A stretch of DNA of 64,000 nt, from positions 4,964-68,963 of the forward strand of contig JAPDPN010000002.1 of assembly GCA_034506455.1 (NCBI GenBank). Reading direction: 5' to 3'. Under the pieces are notes generated by a model. It made no database searches and had not been told where the DNA came from. It saw only the letters and a program-made list of their open reading frames with translations. The stretch is from Fontimicrobium_A sp034506455 (GTDB lineage Bacteria; Zhuqueibacterota; Zhuqueibacteria; Residuimicrobiales; Krinioviventaceae). Positions within the stretch are counted from its first letter, which is position 1. Every line of letters begins with the position of its first letter. Shown here piece after piece: positions 16,212 to 25,482 of the stretch. A program made the position numbers and the translations under genes.

Positions 16212-17856
16212 ATTTACGTTCTAAAACACGTCTAATCAGGTCTTCCGCTTCCTCGAGTATTTGTTCCAAATGCTCTTTACCTTTAAAGCTTTCGGCGTAG
16301 ATCTTGTATTTGGGTTCGGTTCCCGAGGGCCTGGCGGCAAACCAGCCGTTTTCGGCAACCACTTTGAGCCCTTCGATCGGCTGACGGTTCCCCGGCGCAA
16401 CGGTCAGCTTGGCGATAACGGATTCGCCGGCAAGCGTTTCATCCGGCACATCATCCGCAGAGAGATGCTTCAAACGTTGCATTTGGCTCATCTCGGCATT
16501 GACGTCTTTGCGTCGGTAAATACAGACGCCGAATTTGTTTTCCAATTCTTCATAAATCTCGGCGGGATCTCTGCCGGTTACTGCACGAATTTCCGCCGCT
16601 AAAAGGGCTAAAATAATCCCGTCCTTATCCGTACTCCAGACGCTTCCGTCCAGACGCAGAAACGATGCGCCGGCACTTTCCTCTCCGGCAAATCCCAGCC
16701 AACCTTCATACAGGCCGGAAACGAACCATTTGAATCCTACCGGTACTTCATAAACAGGCCGGCCGATCGCTTGGGCGATACGGTCAATCATAGAGCTCGA
16801 GACCAGCGTTTTTCCGATCATGAGATTGCTCGACCACTGTTCTCTATGCTGAAAGAGATACCAAATAGCGACGGAAAGGTAATGGTTAGGGTTCATCAAG
16901 CCGCCGTGAGGCGTGACAATGCCGTGCCGATCAAAGTCAGGGTCGTTCCCAAAGGCGACATCATAGTTTTCCCTCAGCTTGATGAGACCCGCCATGGCAT
17001 AAGGCGAAGAGCAGTCCATGCGGATCTTTCCGTCGTGATCGAGGTGCATAAATCGAAAAGTCGGGTCATAGTAATCGTTCAATCGATCGATCTTGAGGCC
17101 GTAACTTTCAGCGATTCTTTCCCAGTAGGCCAACCCTGATCCGCCCAATGCATCCGCGGCAAGCGCCAGATTTGCGGATCGCAGGGCATCCATCCGGATG
17201 ACTTGCGATAGCTCTCCGACATATCCTGATATATAATCGTGACGGTGAACACTGTCGGAGGCGAGGGCGCGGTTATATGGGATTCGGCGAACGTGGCGCA
17301 GCGCTTCGGCAATATGCTCATTCGCGCGTTTTTCGATGATGTCCGTAACGGTTTTATCGGCTGGTCCGCCGTTAGGAGGATTATACTTTATGCCGCCGTC
17401 TTCCGGCGGATTATGCGACGGAGTAATGATCAGTCCGTCGGCAAAGCCGTTTTTTCGGTTGCGATTATAATAAAGAATCGCGTGCGACACCACGGGCGTC
17501 GGTGTGAAGCCGAGTTTTTCATCGATAAAAACGTCGATATTATTCGCTGCAAGCACTTCCAGGGCGGTTTTAAAAGCTGCATCCGAAAGTGCATGCGTGT
17601 CTTTGGCCAAAAACAACGGGCCGTTGATGCCAGCTTGTTTGCGATAATCGCAGACGGCCTGAACAATCGCCGCCACATGTGTTTCGGTAAACGTTCGATT
17701 GAGCGACGTACCGCGATGACCCGATGTGCCGAAGTGAACTCTCTCCTTGGGGTTCTGCGGATCGGGTTTTTCCAAATAATATAGACTGATTAAATTCGGT
17801 ATGTCCGGCAGCAATGAATGCGGAACGTGCTTTCCTGCCAACGGATGATGACTCAT
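16210..17856 (-). CDS. pgm: Phosphoglucomutase (alpha-D-glucose type)
   Basis: This 548-residue enzyme interconverts glucose 1-phosphate and glucose 6-phosphate. It belongs to the bacterial Pgm subfamily of phosphohexomutases: HFGTSGHRGT near residue 41, the phosphoserine loop TPSHNPPEDGG with Ser147, the metal-binding DPDFDRHG, the sugar-binding EESAGASFLR and the phosphate-binding RPSGTEPKYK close to the C-terminus. All motifs are intact. It follows the GH94 phosphorylase gene by 25 bases, so it fits as the step that carries the phosphorolysis product glucose 1-phosphate into glycolysis. Confidence 0.96.
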   Translation of the reverse strand: MSHHPLAGKHVPHSLLPDIPNLISLYYLEKPDPQNPKERVHFGTSGHRGTSLNRTFTETHVAAIVQAVCDYRKQAGINGPLFLAKDTHALSDAAFKTALEVLAANNIDVFIDEKLGFTPTPVVSHAILYYNRNRKNGFADGLIITPSHNPPEDGGIKYNPPNGGPADKTVTDIIEKRANEHIAEALRHVRRIPYNRALASDSVHRHDYISGYVGELSQVIRMDALRSANLALAADALGGSGLAYWERIAESYGLKIDRLNDYYDPTFRFMHLDHDGKIRMDCSSPYAMAGLIKLRENYDVAFGNDPDFDRHGIVTPHGGLMNPNHYLSVAIWYLFQHREQWSSNLMIGKTLVSSSMIDRIAQAIGRPVYEVPVGFKWFVSGLYEGWLGFAGEESAGASFLRLDGSVWSTDKDGIILALLAAEIRAVTGRDPAEIYEELENKFGVCIYRRKDVNAEMSQMQRLKHLSADDVPDETLAGESVIAKLTVAPGNRQPIEGLKVVAENGWFAARPSGTEPKYKIYAESFKGKEHLEQILEEAEDLIRRVLERK

Positions 17857-17881
17857 GGCTGTATTCCCTTTGTCTGTTTCC

Positions 17882-20314
17882 TTATCCCATTTCCACCAAA
17901 ACAGAGTTAGTGTCCTCGAAAAGTGATTGCGGAATTAAATTACCATTAAGTTCTTTACCGTTCAGCGTCAATTTTTTCACGCCTTTTTGGACGCCGTTGG
18001 GATTCTCGACCGTAATTTCGAATCGCTTTCCGCGAAAGATGCGGGTGACCTGAAATGTCTTCCAATGCGAAGGAATACAGGGATCGATGCACAGTCCGTC
18101 ATATTCCGGTCGAATACCTAGGATGTGATGCGTAATTGCATAAAAAGTCCAAGCGGCCGAACCGCTCAACCACGGAATCCTCGATGCGCCATGTTTCGGG
18201 CTTTGTCTGCCGTGTGTAGATTGGCAAAGTACGTAGGGTTCGATTTCCCGCACTTCGGCTCTTTGGTTATAGGCGGCAGGAAGGTAGGCGCGTAAATAGC
18301 GATAAGCGCGATCACCGTGTCCCAAAATCGCCTCGGCAATGATTGCCCATCCTTGGATATGCATAAAAATGCCGCCGTTTTCCTTCAGACCCGGATTCAT
18401 GAGCTGCGCTCGGACGATGTTATAATCCGAAGAAGTATAGGGCGGATCACAAATGACCAGGCCGAAATCCGTTGCCAACCGTTCATTGACGACATTCATG
18501 ATGTGCTCTGCTTGGTCGCCCCGCGCAGCGCCGCTGATGATCGCCCAGCTTTGCGGATTGAGATAGATTTGCCCTTCCTGATTCTCTCTGGAACCAAATT
18601 TTCGACCATCCTGGCTGTAACCGCGCAGAAACCATTCTCCATCCCAAGCAAAAGTTTGAATCGCCTGGTCGAGCTCACTCAGACATCGGCGCGCCCACTC
18701 TGCCTCTTCCTGCTCCCCTAACAGTTCTGCAGCCTCGCGATAGACAACCAAAGCATAGCGCAACTGCATGGCGACGAAGACCGATTCGCCCTTTGCGCCG
18801 AACCTTAGACAGTCGTTCCAGTCGGCCTTTAGACCGCAGGGGAGACCATGTGCTCCGCGCCGCTCCCAGCTGAATTGCATGGCGCTTTTCAAATGGCCCA
18901 ATACCGTATCCTCGCCCTGATCGGCGTAAGCGAGGACACGACGATAAAAAGACAAATCCCCGCTTTCTTTGACATATTCGCTGACCGCATTGAACAACCA
19001 AAGGGCGTCATCAGAACGGTATTCGTCTTCAGCAGGAGGGACTTCCTTGCCGGGCGAATGGCTGAAAGGCAGGACAACCGGCATGGCGCCTCCCGTGGAG
19101 ACCTGACCGGTCAGCATTAATTCCAATCGTTGCCGCGCTTCCTCGGTTATGCAGTGCATAACGCCGATCAGATCCTGCACCGTGTCGCGATAACCAAGGC
19201 CGTCGCGGTCGATGCCGCTGTAAATGAGACTTGCCGAGCGCGACCATGCATAAGTAATAAGAGCGTTATAAATGCCCCAAACGTTGATCGTACTGTTCAG
19301 CTCGGCATCCGGCGTAACTGCTGTCAGTCCGACCAAACGCTGATGCCAATATTTTTTAACCTTTTCCAGTTCAATGTCCGCCATTCGCAGATCGCTGAAA
19401 TACGCAACGGCCTGCTTTCCTTCCTTTTCAGCCCTTCCGACACCGAAAAGAACCAGAAATGTCCGCGACTCCCCGGGCTGGAGAATAATTTCCCCTTCCA
19501 GGGCGGCACAGGGGTTATCGCCGTAGCCGAGAGAATTGCTGCATTTCCCCCGCTCGACAGCAATCGGGTTGGCATAAGTGCGATAGTTGCCCAAAAACGC
19601 CTCGCGATCGGTATCGTAGCCGCTGGTCTTTAGGCCGACAAACGCCGTAAAGCTGTGACGGCCCTGATCTTTTTCCTTGAAATTATCCGGCATTTCGGGA
19701 ATGTAGACATTCGTACCGTGATCGATGATCCCGTCGATGACGCGCATGGAAGTTGTGTATTGAACATATTGTATGTTGAGAAGGTCATCAATCGCGTTCC
19801 AATTGCCGACCAGCTCGGCATAAGTGAAAACGCCAAGCTTTCGCGGCCGCCCGCTTTGGTTTTCCAAAGTAACTTTCCATACCTCGAATAGACGACCCAA
19901 CGGCACAAAATAAGTGACCTCGGAGAGAATGCCGTCATAACGCGATGATATAATCGTATATCCGGTACCGTGTCGGCAGGTCGATCGGTACTTTTCCAAG
20001 GGTTTCCCGACCGGCTGCCAGGAGGTCGACCAAAAGTCTTTGCTGTCATAGTCGTGGATATAGAGATATCGACCAGGCTGATCCATGGGAATCGAGTTAA
20101 AGCGGAAGCGCATGAACCGTCCCATTCCGCCCGATTTCCAAAAGCTGTAACCGCCGGCGTTGTTGGTAATGATAGCCCCGTATTCGGTCGAACCTAAATA
20201 ATTGCTCCACGACTTGGGAGTGTCCGGCCTGGTAATGACATATTCTTTTCTTTCATCATCAAAGTAGCCGTACTGCACGTTGTCGCCCTCCTGAAACCTG
20301 CCGGTGTCATTCAC
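17882..20314 (-). CDS. GH94-type phosphorylase, probably cellobiose phosphorylase
   Basis: This 810-residue cytoplasmic enzyme matches the GH94 family, which splits beta-glucosides with phosphate. For cellobiose the products would be glucose 1-phosphate and glucose. Seen are the N-terminal sandwich with SWSNYLGSTEYGAIITNN and GGYSFWKSGG, the (alpha/alpha)6 barrel with SGIDRDGLGYRDTVQDLIG, and the ADWNDC motif holding the general acid Asp at about residue 498. The length equals that of cellobiose phosphorylases (~810); laminaribiose or chitobiose phosphorylase cannot be fully excluded. It overlaps the end of the upstream transporter gene by 8 bases and precedes pgm. Confidence 0.9.
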   Translation of the reverse strand: MNDTGRFQEGDNVQYGYFDDERKEYVITRPDTPKSWSNYLGSTEYGAIITNNAGGYSFWKSGGMGRFMRFRFNSIPMDQPGRYLYIHDYDSKDFWSTSWQPVGKPLEKYRSTCRHGTGYTIISSRYDGILSEVTYFVPLGRLFEVWKVTLENQSGRPRKLGVFTYAELVGNWNAIDDLLNIQYVQYTTSMRVIDGIIDHGTNVYIPEMPDNFKEKDQGRHSFTAFVGLKTSGYDTDREAFLGNYRTYANPIAVERGKCSNSLGYGDNPCAALEGEIILQPGESRTFLVLFGVGRAEKEGKQAVAYFSDLRMADIELEKVKKYWHQRLVGLTAVTPDAELNSTINVWGIYNALITYAWSRSASLIYSGIDRDGLGYRDTVQDLIGVMHCITEEARQRLELMLTGQVSTGGAMPVVLPFSHSPGKEVPPAEDEYRSDDALWLFNAVSEYVKESGDLSFYRRVLAYADQGEDTVLGHLKSAMQFSWERRGAHGLPCGLKADWNDCLRFGAKGESVFVAMQLRYALVVYREAAELLGEQEEAEWARRCLSELDQAIQTFAWDGEWFLRGYSQDGRKFGSRENQEGQIYLNPQSWAIISGAARGDQAEHIMNVVNERLATDFGLVICDPPYTSSDYNIVRAQLMNPGLKENGGIFMHIQGWAIIAEAILGHGDRAYRYLRAYLPAAYNQRAEVREIEPYVLCQSTHGRQSPKHGASRIPWLSGSAAWTFYAITHHILGIRPEYDGLCIDPCIPSHWKTFQVTRIFRGKRFEITVENPNGVQKGVKKLTLNGKELNGNLIPQSLFEDTNSVLVEMG

Positions 20315-21719
20315 TTTGCCGACGCCCGCCGAGCTCGGCAGTAATCTGCTCTACTTTATCATCGCTAAGCGGATATAAAATCATTAGGAGAAAAGAGATG
20401 ATGCCCAGCCCGGCCGGGATAAGGCTGAAAAGCAGCCGCAAGCCTTGCACGCTCGATACGGATTGTTCCTGGTTAGGGGTGAATCCTACGCTTGCCATGA
20501 GCTTCAAGGCGACAAAAGCGCCCAAAGCCCAACCGATTTTTTGCGACATCGTGGAAGCGGAAAAGACCAGCCCGGTTGCTCGACGACCGCGTTTCCATTC
20601 TCCGTAATCAGCCGTATCGGCATACATTGCCCACAGCAGAACGCTGAGAGGCCCGCCGCTCGCAGATCCGGTTATTTGCAGCAAAAAGATCCATCCCAGT
20701 TTTTCAGGCTTGACAAAATAGAATCCAGCCGTGCTGAGGATGGCGATGACGAATAAAATCAAAAAGGCGCGCTTTTTCCCGACCTTTTTGGCAAACCAGC
20801 TGACGCCCAATACGCCGATAAGGCTAAAGATCTGCCCAACGGTGTTGAACGCCGACACGATCGCTTCGAATCCGTAGGCCTTTCCGCCCAAAAGCGGCAA
20901 TTCAATCGTTCTCTCGCCCACTACATACTTAAAATAGTGCGTGGTAACACTGCTTCGAACGGCAACGAACAAGATAAAAGTCAACGTGGTCGCCAGTAGA
21001 ATAAGCCAGGGTACGTTGGTGACCAACTCGTAAAGATCCTGCTTGATGGAAGATTTTTGACTTTTCGGCGGCTGGACTCTTTCCCGCGTTCCGGCAAAGG
21101 CGATGAGGAAAAAGATAATGGCCGCAACGCCGTAAACCATAAACGCTCTTTGCCAGCCGATCGCCTGATGCGCGGGATCATCGCCCCCACCGAAAGCCTT
21201 GACCATCGGCAGCAGCGTTGCAGAGACGATGATTCCTGCCGAAAAGGCAAAGAGAAATTTGATGGAGGAAACGCTGGTTCGATCAACGGAATCCGGCGAA
21301 ATGACGCCCAACAGCGCAGTATAGGGAATGTTGATGGCCGTATAGAGCATCATAATGCCGTTAAAAGTTAAAAACGCATAGATAAGCTTTCCTGTATATC
21401 CGAAAGGCGGCACGGTAAAGGTCAGCACCCCCATCACGGCAAAGGGAACGCAGAGCCATAACAGATAAGGCCTGAACTTGCCCCAGCGCGTATTCGTTCG
21501 ATCTGCAATCATGCCCATGATCGGGTCGTTGATGCCGTCCCAAATACGGCTGACCAAAAACAGTGTGGCCGCCGCATTGGCCGAAATGAGAAAGACATCG
21601 GTATAAAAAAATGTGAAATAGAGCATAAAAGTCTGCCAATACAACACCGAGGCGAGATCACCGAAACCGTAGGCGATTTTTTCTTTCAGTGTCAACTTGC
21701 CGACAGCCGGAGCGGTCAT
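20307..21719 (-). CDS. GPH-family sugar:cation symporter (MelB-like)
   Basis: This 470-residue inner-membrane protein has about 12 membrane helices and the family's hallmarks: KIAYGFGDLAS at the start, SRIWDGINDPIMGMIADRT in the first half and YADTADYGEWKRGRRATGL in the second. GPH proteins bring in glycosides with Na+ or H+. As first gene of the operon with GH94 and pgm, it probably imports cellobiose or a similar beta-glucoside (inference). The start at 21719 has GAGGAGG 8 bases upstream; longer in-frame starts are not supported. Confidence 0.93.
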   Translation of the reverse strand: MTAPAVGKLTLKEKIAYGFGDLASVLYWQTFMLYFTFFYTDVFLISANAAATLFLVSRIWDGINDPIMGMIADRTNTRWGKFRPYLLWLCVPFAVMGVLTFTVPPFGYTGKLIYAFLTFNGIMMLYTAINIPYTALLGVISPDSVDRTSVSSIKFLFAFSAGIIVSATLLPMVKAFGGGDDPAHQAIGWQRAFMVYGVAAIIFFLIAFAGTRERVQPPKSQKSSIKQDLYELVTNVPWLILLATTLTFILFVAVRSSVTTHYFKYVVGERTIELPLLGGKAYGFEAIVSAFNTVGQIFSLIGVLGVSWFAKKVGKKRAFLILFVIAILSTAGFYFVKPEKLGWIFLLQITGSASGGPLSVLLWAMYADTADYGEWKRGRRATGLVFSASTMSQKIGWALGAFVALKLMASVGFTPNQEQSVSSVQGLRLLFSLIPAGLGIISFLLMILYPLSDDKVEQITAELGGRRQSE

Positions 21720-22016
21720 GGTTTTTATCCTCCTCAAAAAGGTACTGGTCTCAATACGGCGCCCTCTTGCGCAAAAGTAAAGAATTTTCACCTTAAATAA
21801 AAGCGACGTTTTTAAAAGCTTGAATATTTTTCCGGCGCATTTTGTTTTAGTGTTCGGAAATTGCGGATGTTGCAACCGAATCTTCTCAAGCTGCTGTTTC
21901 TCCTACCAGGATTCGCCAACGGCTCAGAATACTGTATGAATGGGTAATCTCCTGCAGATCGGCAAACAGTCGATCGCGGAGTGTTTGTTTCATTGTTCTG
22001 AGAAAGGAGGCGTAAG
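21720..22016. other. Intergenic region between divergent genes
   Basis: Nearly 300 bases separate the symporter and lipoprotein genes. It should hold promoters for both, but I see no convincing -35/-10 pair, no strong hairpin and no coding potential. AGAAAGGAGG before 22017 is the lipoprotein's ribosome binding site. Confidence 0.5.
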
Positions 22017-22748
22017 ATGTCTGGTTTCAAGCGGTTTTTCTGCTCAGGCGTCGCCTTGCTGATGATGTTTATTGCTTGTTCTTCAGATAAAGAAAGTCCG
22101 GTGACGCCGACGACGCCGCCCAAGGCGCCGGAATTCACTCTCAAACAATTCGTCTTTCCCGCCAAAATGATGCAGTCTGCCGATGAAAAAGCCAAGCTGG
22201 CCCTGCAAATTGCAGCCGAGGTGACCAATTTTGAAGGCACCGGCTGCATTTTCGAGCCGCCTGCCGGAGCGACAGCTGTAAAGGAAGAAAGCGGCAATTG
22301 GGAATATGAATGGATGGATAACAATGTCAAAAACGTGCTCAAGATCACCGCAGGCGGCGGCCGTTACACGTGGCAACTGCTTCTAAGCGGCAATGTTGAT
22401 GGAGTAAGCCTCGAAAATTGGAGAAAAATGGATGTCGTCCAAAGGACGGACCAAACCAACGGCCATGTCTATCTTTACAAACTTGGAACTCAGCAGATAA
22501 CCATCGAGTGGGTTTGGTACACTTTGGAAAACGGCGACTACAAGTTTGTCAAACAGTGGTATGAACCGCCGACGGGAAAGATCGAATTTACTTTCAAAGC
22601 GGACAAGTCGGGCCGACTGGAGCGGTTTTCGCCCAACAGCAAGGGCAGTCTCGTCTATGATTTGAGGATTACGTGGAACTCGGAAGGCAACGGTGCCTGG
22701 TGGACATTTAACGACGGGACTCAGACCGGCTACGGCTCCTGGAACTGA
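22017..22748 (+). CDS. Lipoprotein of unknown function
   Basis: This 243-residue protein has a clear lipoprotein signal: MSGFKRFF, a hydrophobic stretch, then MFIAC, followed by a Ser/Pro/Thr linker (SSDKESPVTPTTPPKAP). The mature part is rich in Trp and aromatic strands (WEYEWMDNN, RYTWQLLLSG, ITIEWVWYTLENGDY), suggesting a beta-barrel-like or lipocalin-type sandwich. I cannot assign a family. AAAGGAGG is well placed before the ATG, and a strong terminator follows. It is monocistronic. Confidence 0.75.
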   Translation: MSGFKRFFCSGVALLMMFIACSSDKESPVTPTTPPKAPEFTLKQFVFPAKMMQSADEKAKLALQIAAEVTNFEGTGCIFEPPAGATAVKEESGNWEYEWMDNNVKNVLKITAGGGRYTWQLLLSGNVDGVSLENWRKMDVVQRTDQTNGHVYLYKLGTQQITIEWVWYTLENGDYKFVKQWYEPPTGKIEFTFKADKSGRLERFSPNSKGSLVYDLRITWNSEGNGAWWTFNDGTQTGYGSWN

Positions 22749-22762
22749 GCGCGGTGCTGAGA

Positions 22763-22799
22763 AGCCGGCAGAGCTTTAACTGCTCTGCCGGCTTTCTTT
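22763..22799 (+). terminator. Rho-independent terminator
   Basis: A perfect 12-bp stem, AGCCGGCAGAGC/GCTCTGCCGGCT, has a 7-base loop and is followed by TTCTTT. It ends the lipoprotein transcript. The stop codon of convergent cimA lies inside it. Confidence 0.9.
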
Positions 22800-24380
22800 A
22801 TCAGTCTGTTCTAGATCGCGCATCAGTTTATAAGTGATGCGATCCACCAAAGCCTGCCAGCTTGCTTCAATAATGTTTTCGGAAACACCTACCGTGCCCC
22901 ATATCATGTTGCCATCTTCCGACTGAATGGTAACCCGCACTTTGGCGGCAGTGCCCTCGCGGCTGTCGAGAACGCGGACTTTATAGTCGATCAGCCTCAT
23001 CTCCTTCAGCGTAGGATAAAATGGCTCCAATGCCTTACGTAACGCTTTGTCCAAGGCGTCGACCGGGCCGTGTCCTTCGGCAACGACGTGCTGCATTTGT
23101 CCGTCGATGCGTACCATCAAAATGGCCTCGGAATGGAGGTGTCCCTCCTCGTACTTGAATACCACCACCCGGGCCGATTTGAGCTCGAAAAAGTTGCGAA
23201 AACTGCCCGTTGTTTTGTGGATGAGCACTTCGAACGATCCGTCCGCATCCTCGAATTGATAACCAAGATGTTCCAACTCTTTGAGCCGTTGAACAATCTC
23301 GCGAACGCCTTCTTTGTCCGAGGACAAGTCATAGCCCAACTCTCTGGCCTTTTGCAAGATATTGCTCTGCCCGGCCTGGTCGCTTACCAAGATGCGTTGA
23401 TGGTTGCCGACAAGCTTTGGATCAATATGCTCATAAGTCCTGCGGTTCCTTTGCAGGGCGCTGACGTGAATCCCGCCCTTGTGAGCAAAAGCGCTGTTGC
23501 CGACGTAAGGAGACTCTTCCCGATGCGGAAGATTTGACATTTCACTCACATAGCGGGATAAGGTCGTCAGTTCCGCCAGCTTGACGCGCGGCTTTACTTC
23601 GACGCCGTCCAGTTTGAACGCCACCCCCGGAATGATGGAGCAAAGGTTCGCGTTGCCGCACCGCTCGCCGTAGCCGTTTATGGTGCCTTGAACATGGAGA
23701 ACACCCCGCTTGACCGCCGCCAGGCTGTTGGCCACAGCGCAGTCAGAATCATTGTGCGCGTGAATACCGAAAGGGGTATTGGGAAAAGCCCTTAAAGTCT
23801 GCTCGAGAATTTCGATGAGCCGATCGGTAATCATGCCGCCGTTGGTGTCGCACAAGACCAGACAATCGGCGCCTCCCCGTAGAGCCGCCTCGAGGGTTTT
23901 AAGGGCATACTCGGGGTTAGCCGAAAATCCGTCGAAATAGTGTTCTGCGTCGTAAATGACCTCTTTTCCCTTGTCCTTTAAAAAAGCCACCGACTCATAA
24001 ATCAACTCGAGATTCGTTTCCAAAGTTGTACGCAAACCGTCGATAACGTGCAGATCCCAACTTTTGCCGAAAATGGTGACGACGGGAGTTTCGGCCTGAA
24101 CGAGCAGTTGCAGGTTTTCGTCCTTGTCCACACTCGATTGCACGCGCCGGGTACTGCCGAAAGCGGCAATTTTGGCGTTTTGCCATTCGATGGTACGGGC
24201 GCGCTGGAAAAACTCGATGTCCTTTGGATTGGAACCCGGCCATCCTCCCTCGATATAATCGACGCCGAATTCGTCCAGGCGTTTGGCAATCTGAACCTTG
24301 TCGGCGACGGAATAAGAAACGCCTTCGTGCTGATTGCCGTCCCGCAGCGTCGTATCGTAAATGATCAAAGTTGCCGCCAT
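22776..24380 (-). CDS. cimA: Citramalate synthase
   Basis: This 534-residue enzyme condenses pyruvate and acetyl-CoA to (R)-citramalate, the first step of the threonine-independent route to 2-oxobutyrate and isoleucine. The HMGL-like barrel shows YDTTLRDGNQHEGVSYS, YIEGGWPGSNPKD, LVLCDTNGGM and the metal ligands in GIHAHNDSDCAVAN. The C-terminal half carries the LeuA-type regulatory/dimer domain (AKVRVTIQSEDGNMIWGTVG). The GGWPGSNPKD segment and length fit the TIGR00977 subfamily rather than LeuA. The start at 24380 has AAGGAG 8 bases upstream. It is the last gene of the ilv-leu operon. Confidence 0.93.
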   Translation of the reverse strand: MAATLIIYDTTLRDGNQHEGVSYSVADKVQIAKRLDEFGVDYIEGGWPGSNPKDIEFFQRARTIEWQNAKIAAFGSTRRVQSSVDKDENLQLLVQAETPVVTIFGKSWDLHVIDGLRTTLETNLELIYESVAFLKDKGKEVIYDAEHYFDGFSANPEYALKTLEAALRGGADCLVLCDTNGGMITDRLIEILEQTLRAFPNTPFGIHAHNDSDCAVANSLAAVKRGVLHVQGTINGYGERCGNANLCSIIPGVAFKLDGVEVKPRVKLAELTTLSRYVSEMSNLPHREESPYVGNSAFAHKGGIHVSALQRNRRTYEHIDPKLVGNHQRILVSDQAGQSNILQKARELGYDLSSDKEGVREIVQRLKELEHLGYQFEDADGSFEVLIHKTTGSFRNFFELKSARVVVFKYEEGHLHSEAILMVRIDGQMQHVVAEGHGPVDALDKALRKALEPFYPTLKEMRLIDYKVRVLDSREGTAAKVRVTIQSEDGNMIWGTVGVSENIIEASWQALVDRITYKLMRDLEQTDKESRQSS

Positions 24381-24390
24381 ATTCCACTCC

Positions 24391-25473
24391 TTACCCTTTT
24401 GCCGCGTGCTCCACTTCGCGGACGATGAAATCTCCCATTTCCGCCGTCGAAAGAACCGTTTCTCCCGCTCGGGCGATGTCGGCGGTTCTTGCCCCTTTGA
24501 GCAGGGCATTGCCGATTGCCGTTTCGATCCACTCGCCTTCCTTTTTCCTGCCCAAAGAGTGAATGAGCATCATGGCGACGGAGGCAATGGTGGCAATCGG
24601 ATTGGCTTTGTTTTGCCCGGCGATGTCCGGCGCCGAGCCGTGCACCGGCTCATACATCCCCGGTCCGTCGCCAAGACTGGCAGAAGGCAGCATGCCGAGA
24701 GAACCGGTAATCATGGCCGCCTCGTCGCTTAAAATATCGCCGAACAGATTGCCGGTGACGATCACATCAAACTGGCGCGGATTGCGGATCAGCTGCATGG
24801 CCGCATTGTCGACATACATGTGAGTGAGAGTGACTTCCGGATACTCCGCGGCAACCTCGATGACGATGCGCCGCCAAAATTGCGAGACTTCGAGCACGTT
24901 GGCCTTGTCGACGGAGCATACTTGGCGCCGACGGTTTTTTGCCGCCTCAAATGCAACGCGCGCGATCCGCTCGACCTCTTTGCGGGTATAGATCATTGTA
25001 TTGAAGCCGCGGTCCTGCTCCAAGCCGCGCGGCTCCCCGAAATAGACTCCGCCGGTCAGCTCACGTACGATCAGCAGATCGACATCTTGAACCACCTCTT
25101 CCTTCAATGTAGAAGATGCCGCGAGGGCGGGGTAGATTTTGGCGGGTCGAAGATTGGCATAAAGCCCTAAGCCGGCGCGCAATCCGAGCAACCCCTTCTC
25201 CGGCCGCATATGGGAAGGAAGCTGATCGTATTGGGGCGCACCGATGGCGCCGAGTAAAACTGCGTCGCTTGCGCGGCAGGCGGCCAAGGTCTCCTCGGGT
25301 AGCGGCGTTCCGTATTTGTCGATCGCCGCACCGCCCACATCACGATAGTCGAGCTCCACCTTAAAACCGGCCAGTTCGGCGACAATCCTGAGCACTTTTA
25401 CAGCTTCGGCCACCACTTCCGGGCCGATCCCGTCTCCCGGAAGCACAGTAATTCGATAATTGCTTTTTTGCAT
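24391..25473 (-). CDS. leuB: 3-isopropylmalate dehydrogenase
   Basis: This 360-residue NAD-dependent enzyme oxidises 3-isopropylmalate in leucine synthesis. It can also serve the citramalate route by acting on 3-methylmalate. Family motifs: LPGDGIGPEVV at the start, LRAGLGLYANLRPAKI, the substrate/metal site VRELTGGVYFGEPRG, DKANVLEVSQFWR, the Asp-rich NLFGDILSDEAAMI and the NAD loop EPVHGSAPDIAGQNKANP. Length and motifs are normal. It lies 9 bases after leuA and 10 bases before cimA. Confidence 0.97.
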   Translation of the reverse strand: MQKSNYRITVLPGDGIGPEVVAEAVKVLRIVAELAGFKVELDYRDVGGAAIDKYGTPLPEETLAACRASDAVLLGAIGAPQYDQLPSHMRPEKGLLGLRAGLGLYANLRPAKIYPALAASSTLKEEVVQDVDLLIVRELTGGVYFGEPRGLEQDRGFNTMIYTRKEVERIARVAFEAAKNRRRQVCSVDKANVLEVSQFWRRIVIEVAAEYPEVTLTHMYVDNAAMQLIRNPRQFDVIVTGNLFGDILSDEAAMITGSLGMLPSASLGDGPGMYEPVHGSAPDIAGQNKANPIATIASVAMMLIHSLGRKKEGEWIETAIGNALLKGARTADIARAGETVLSTAEMGDFIVREVEHAAKG

Positions 25474-25482
25474 GAGTGTTTT

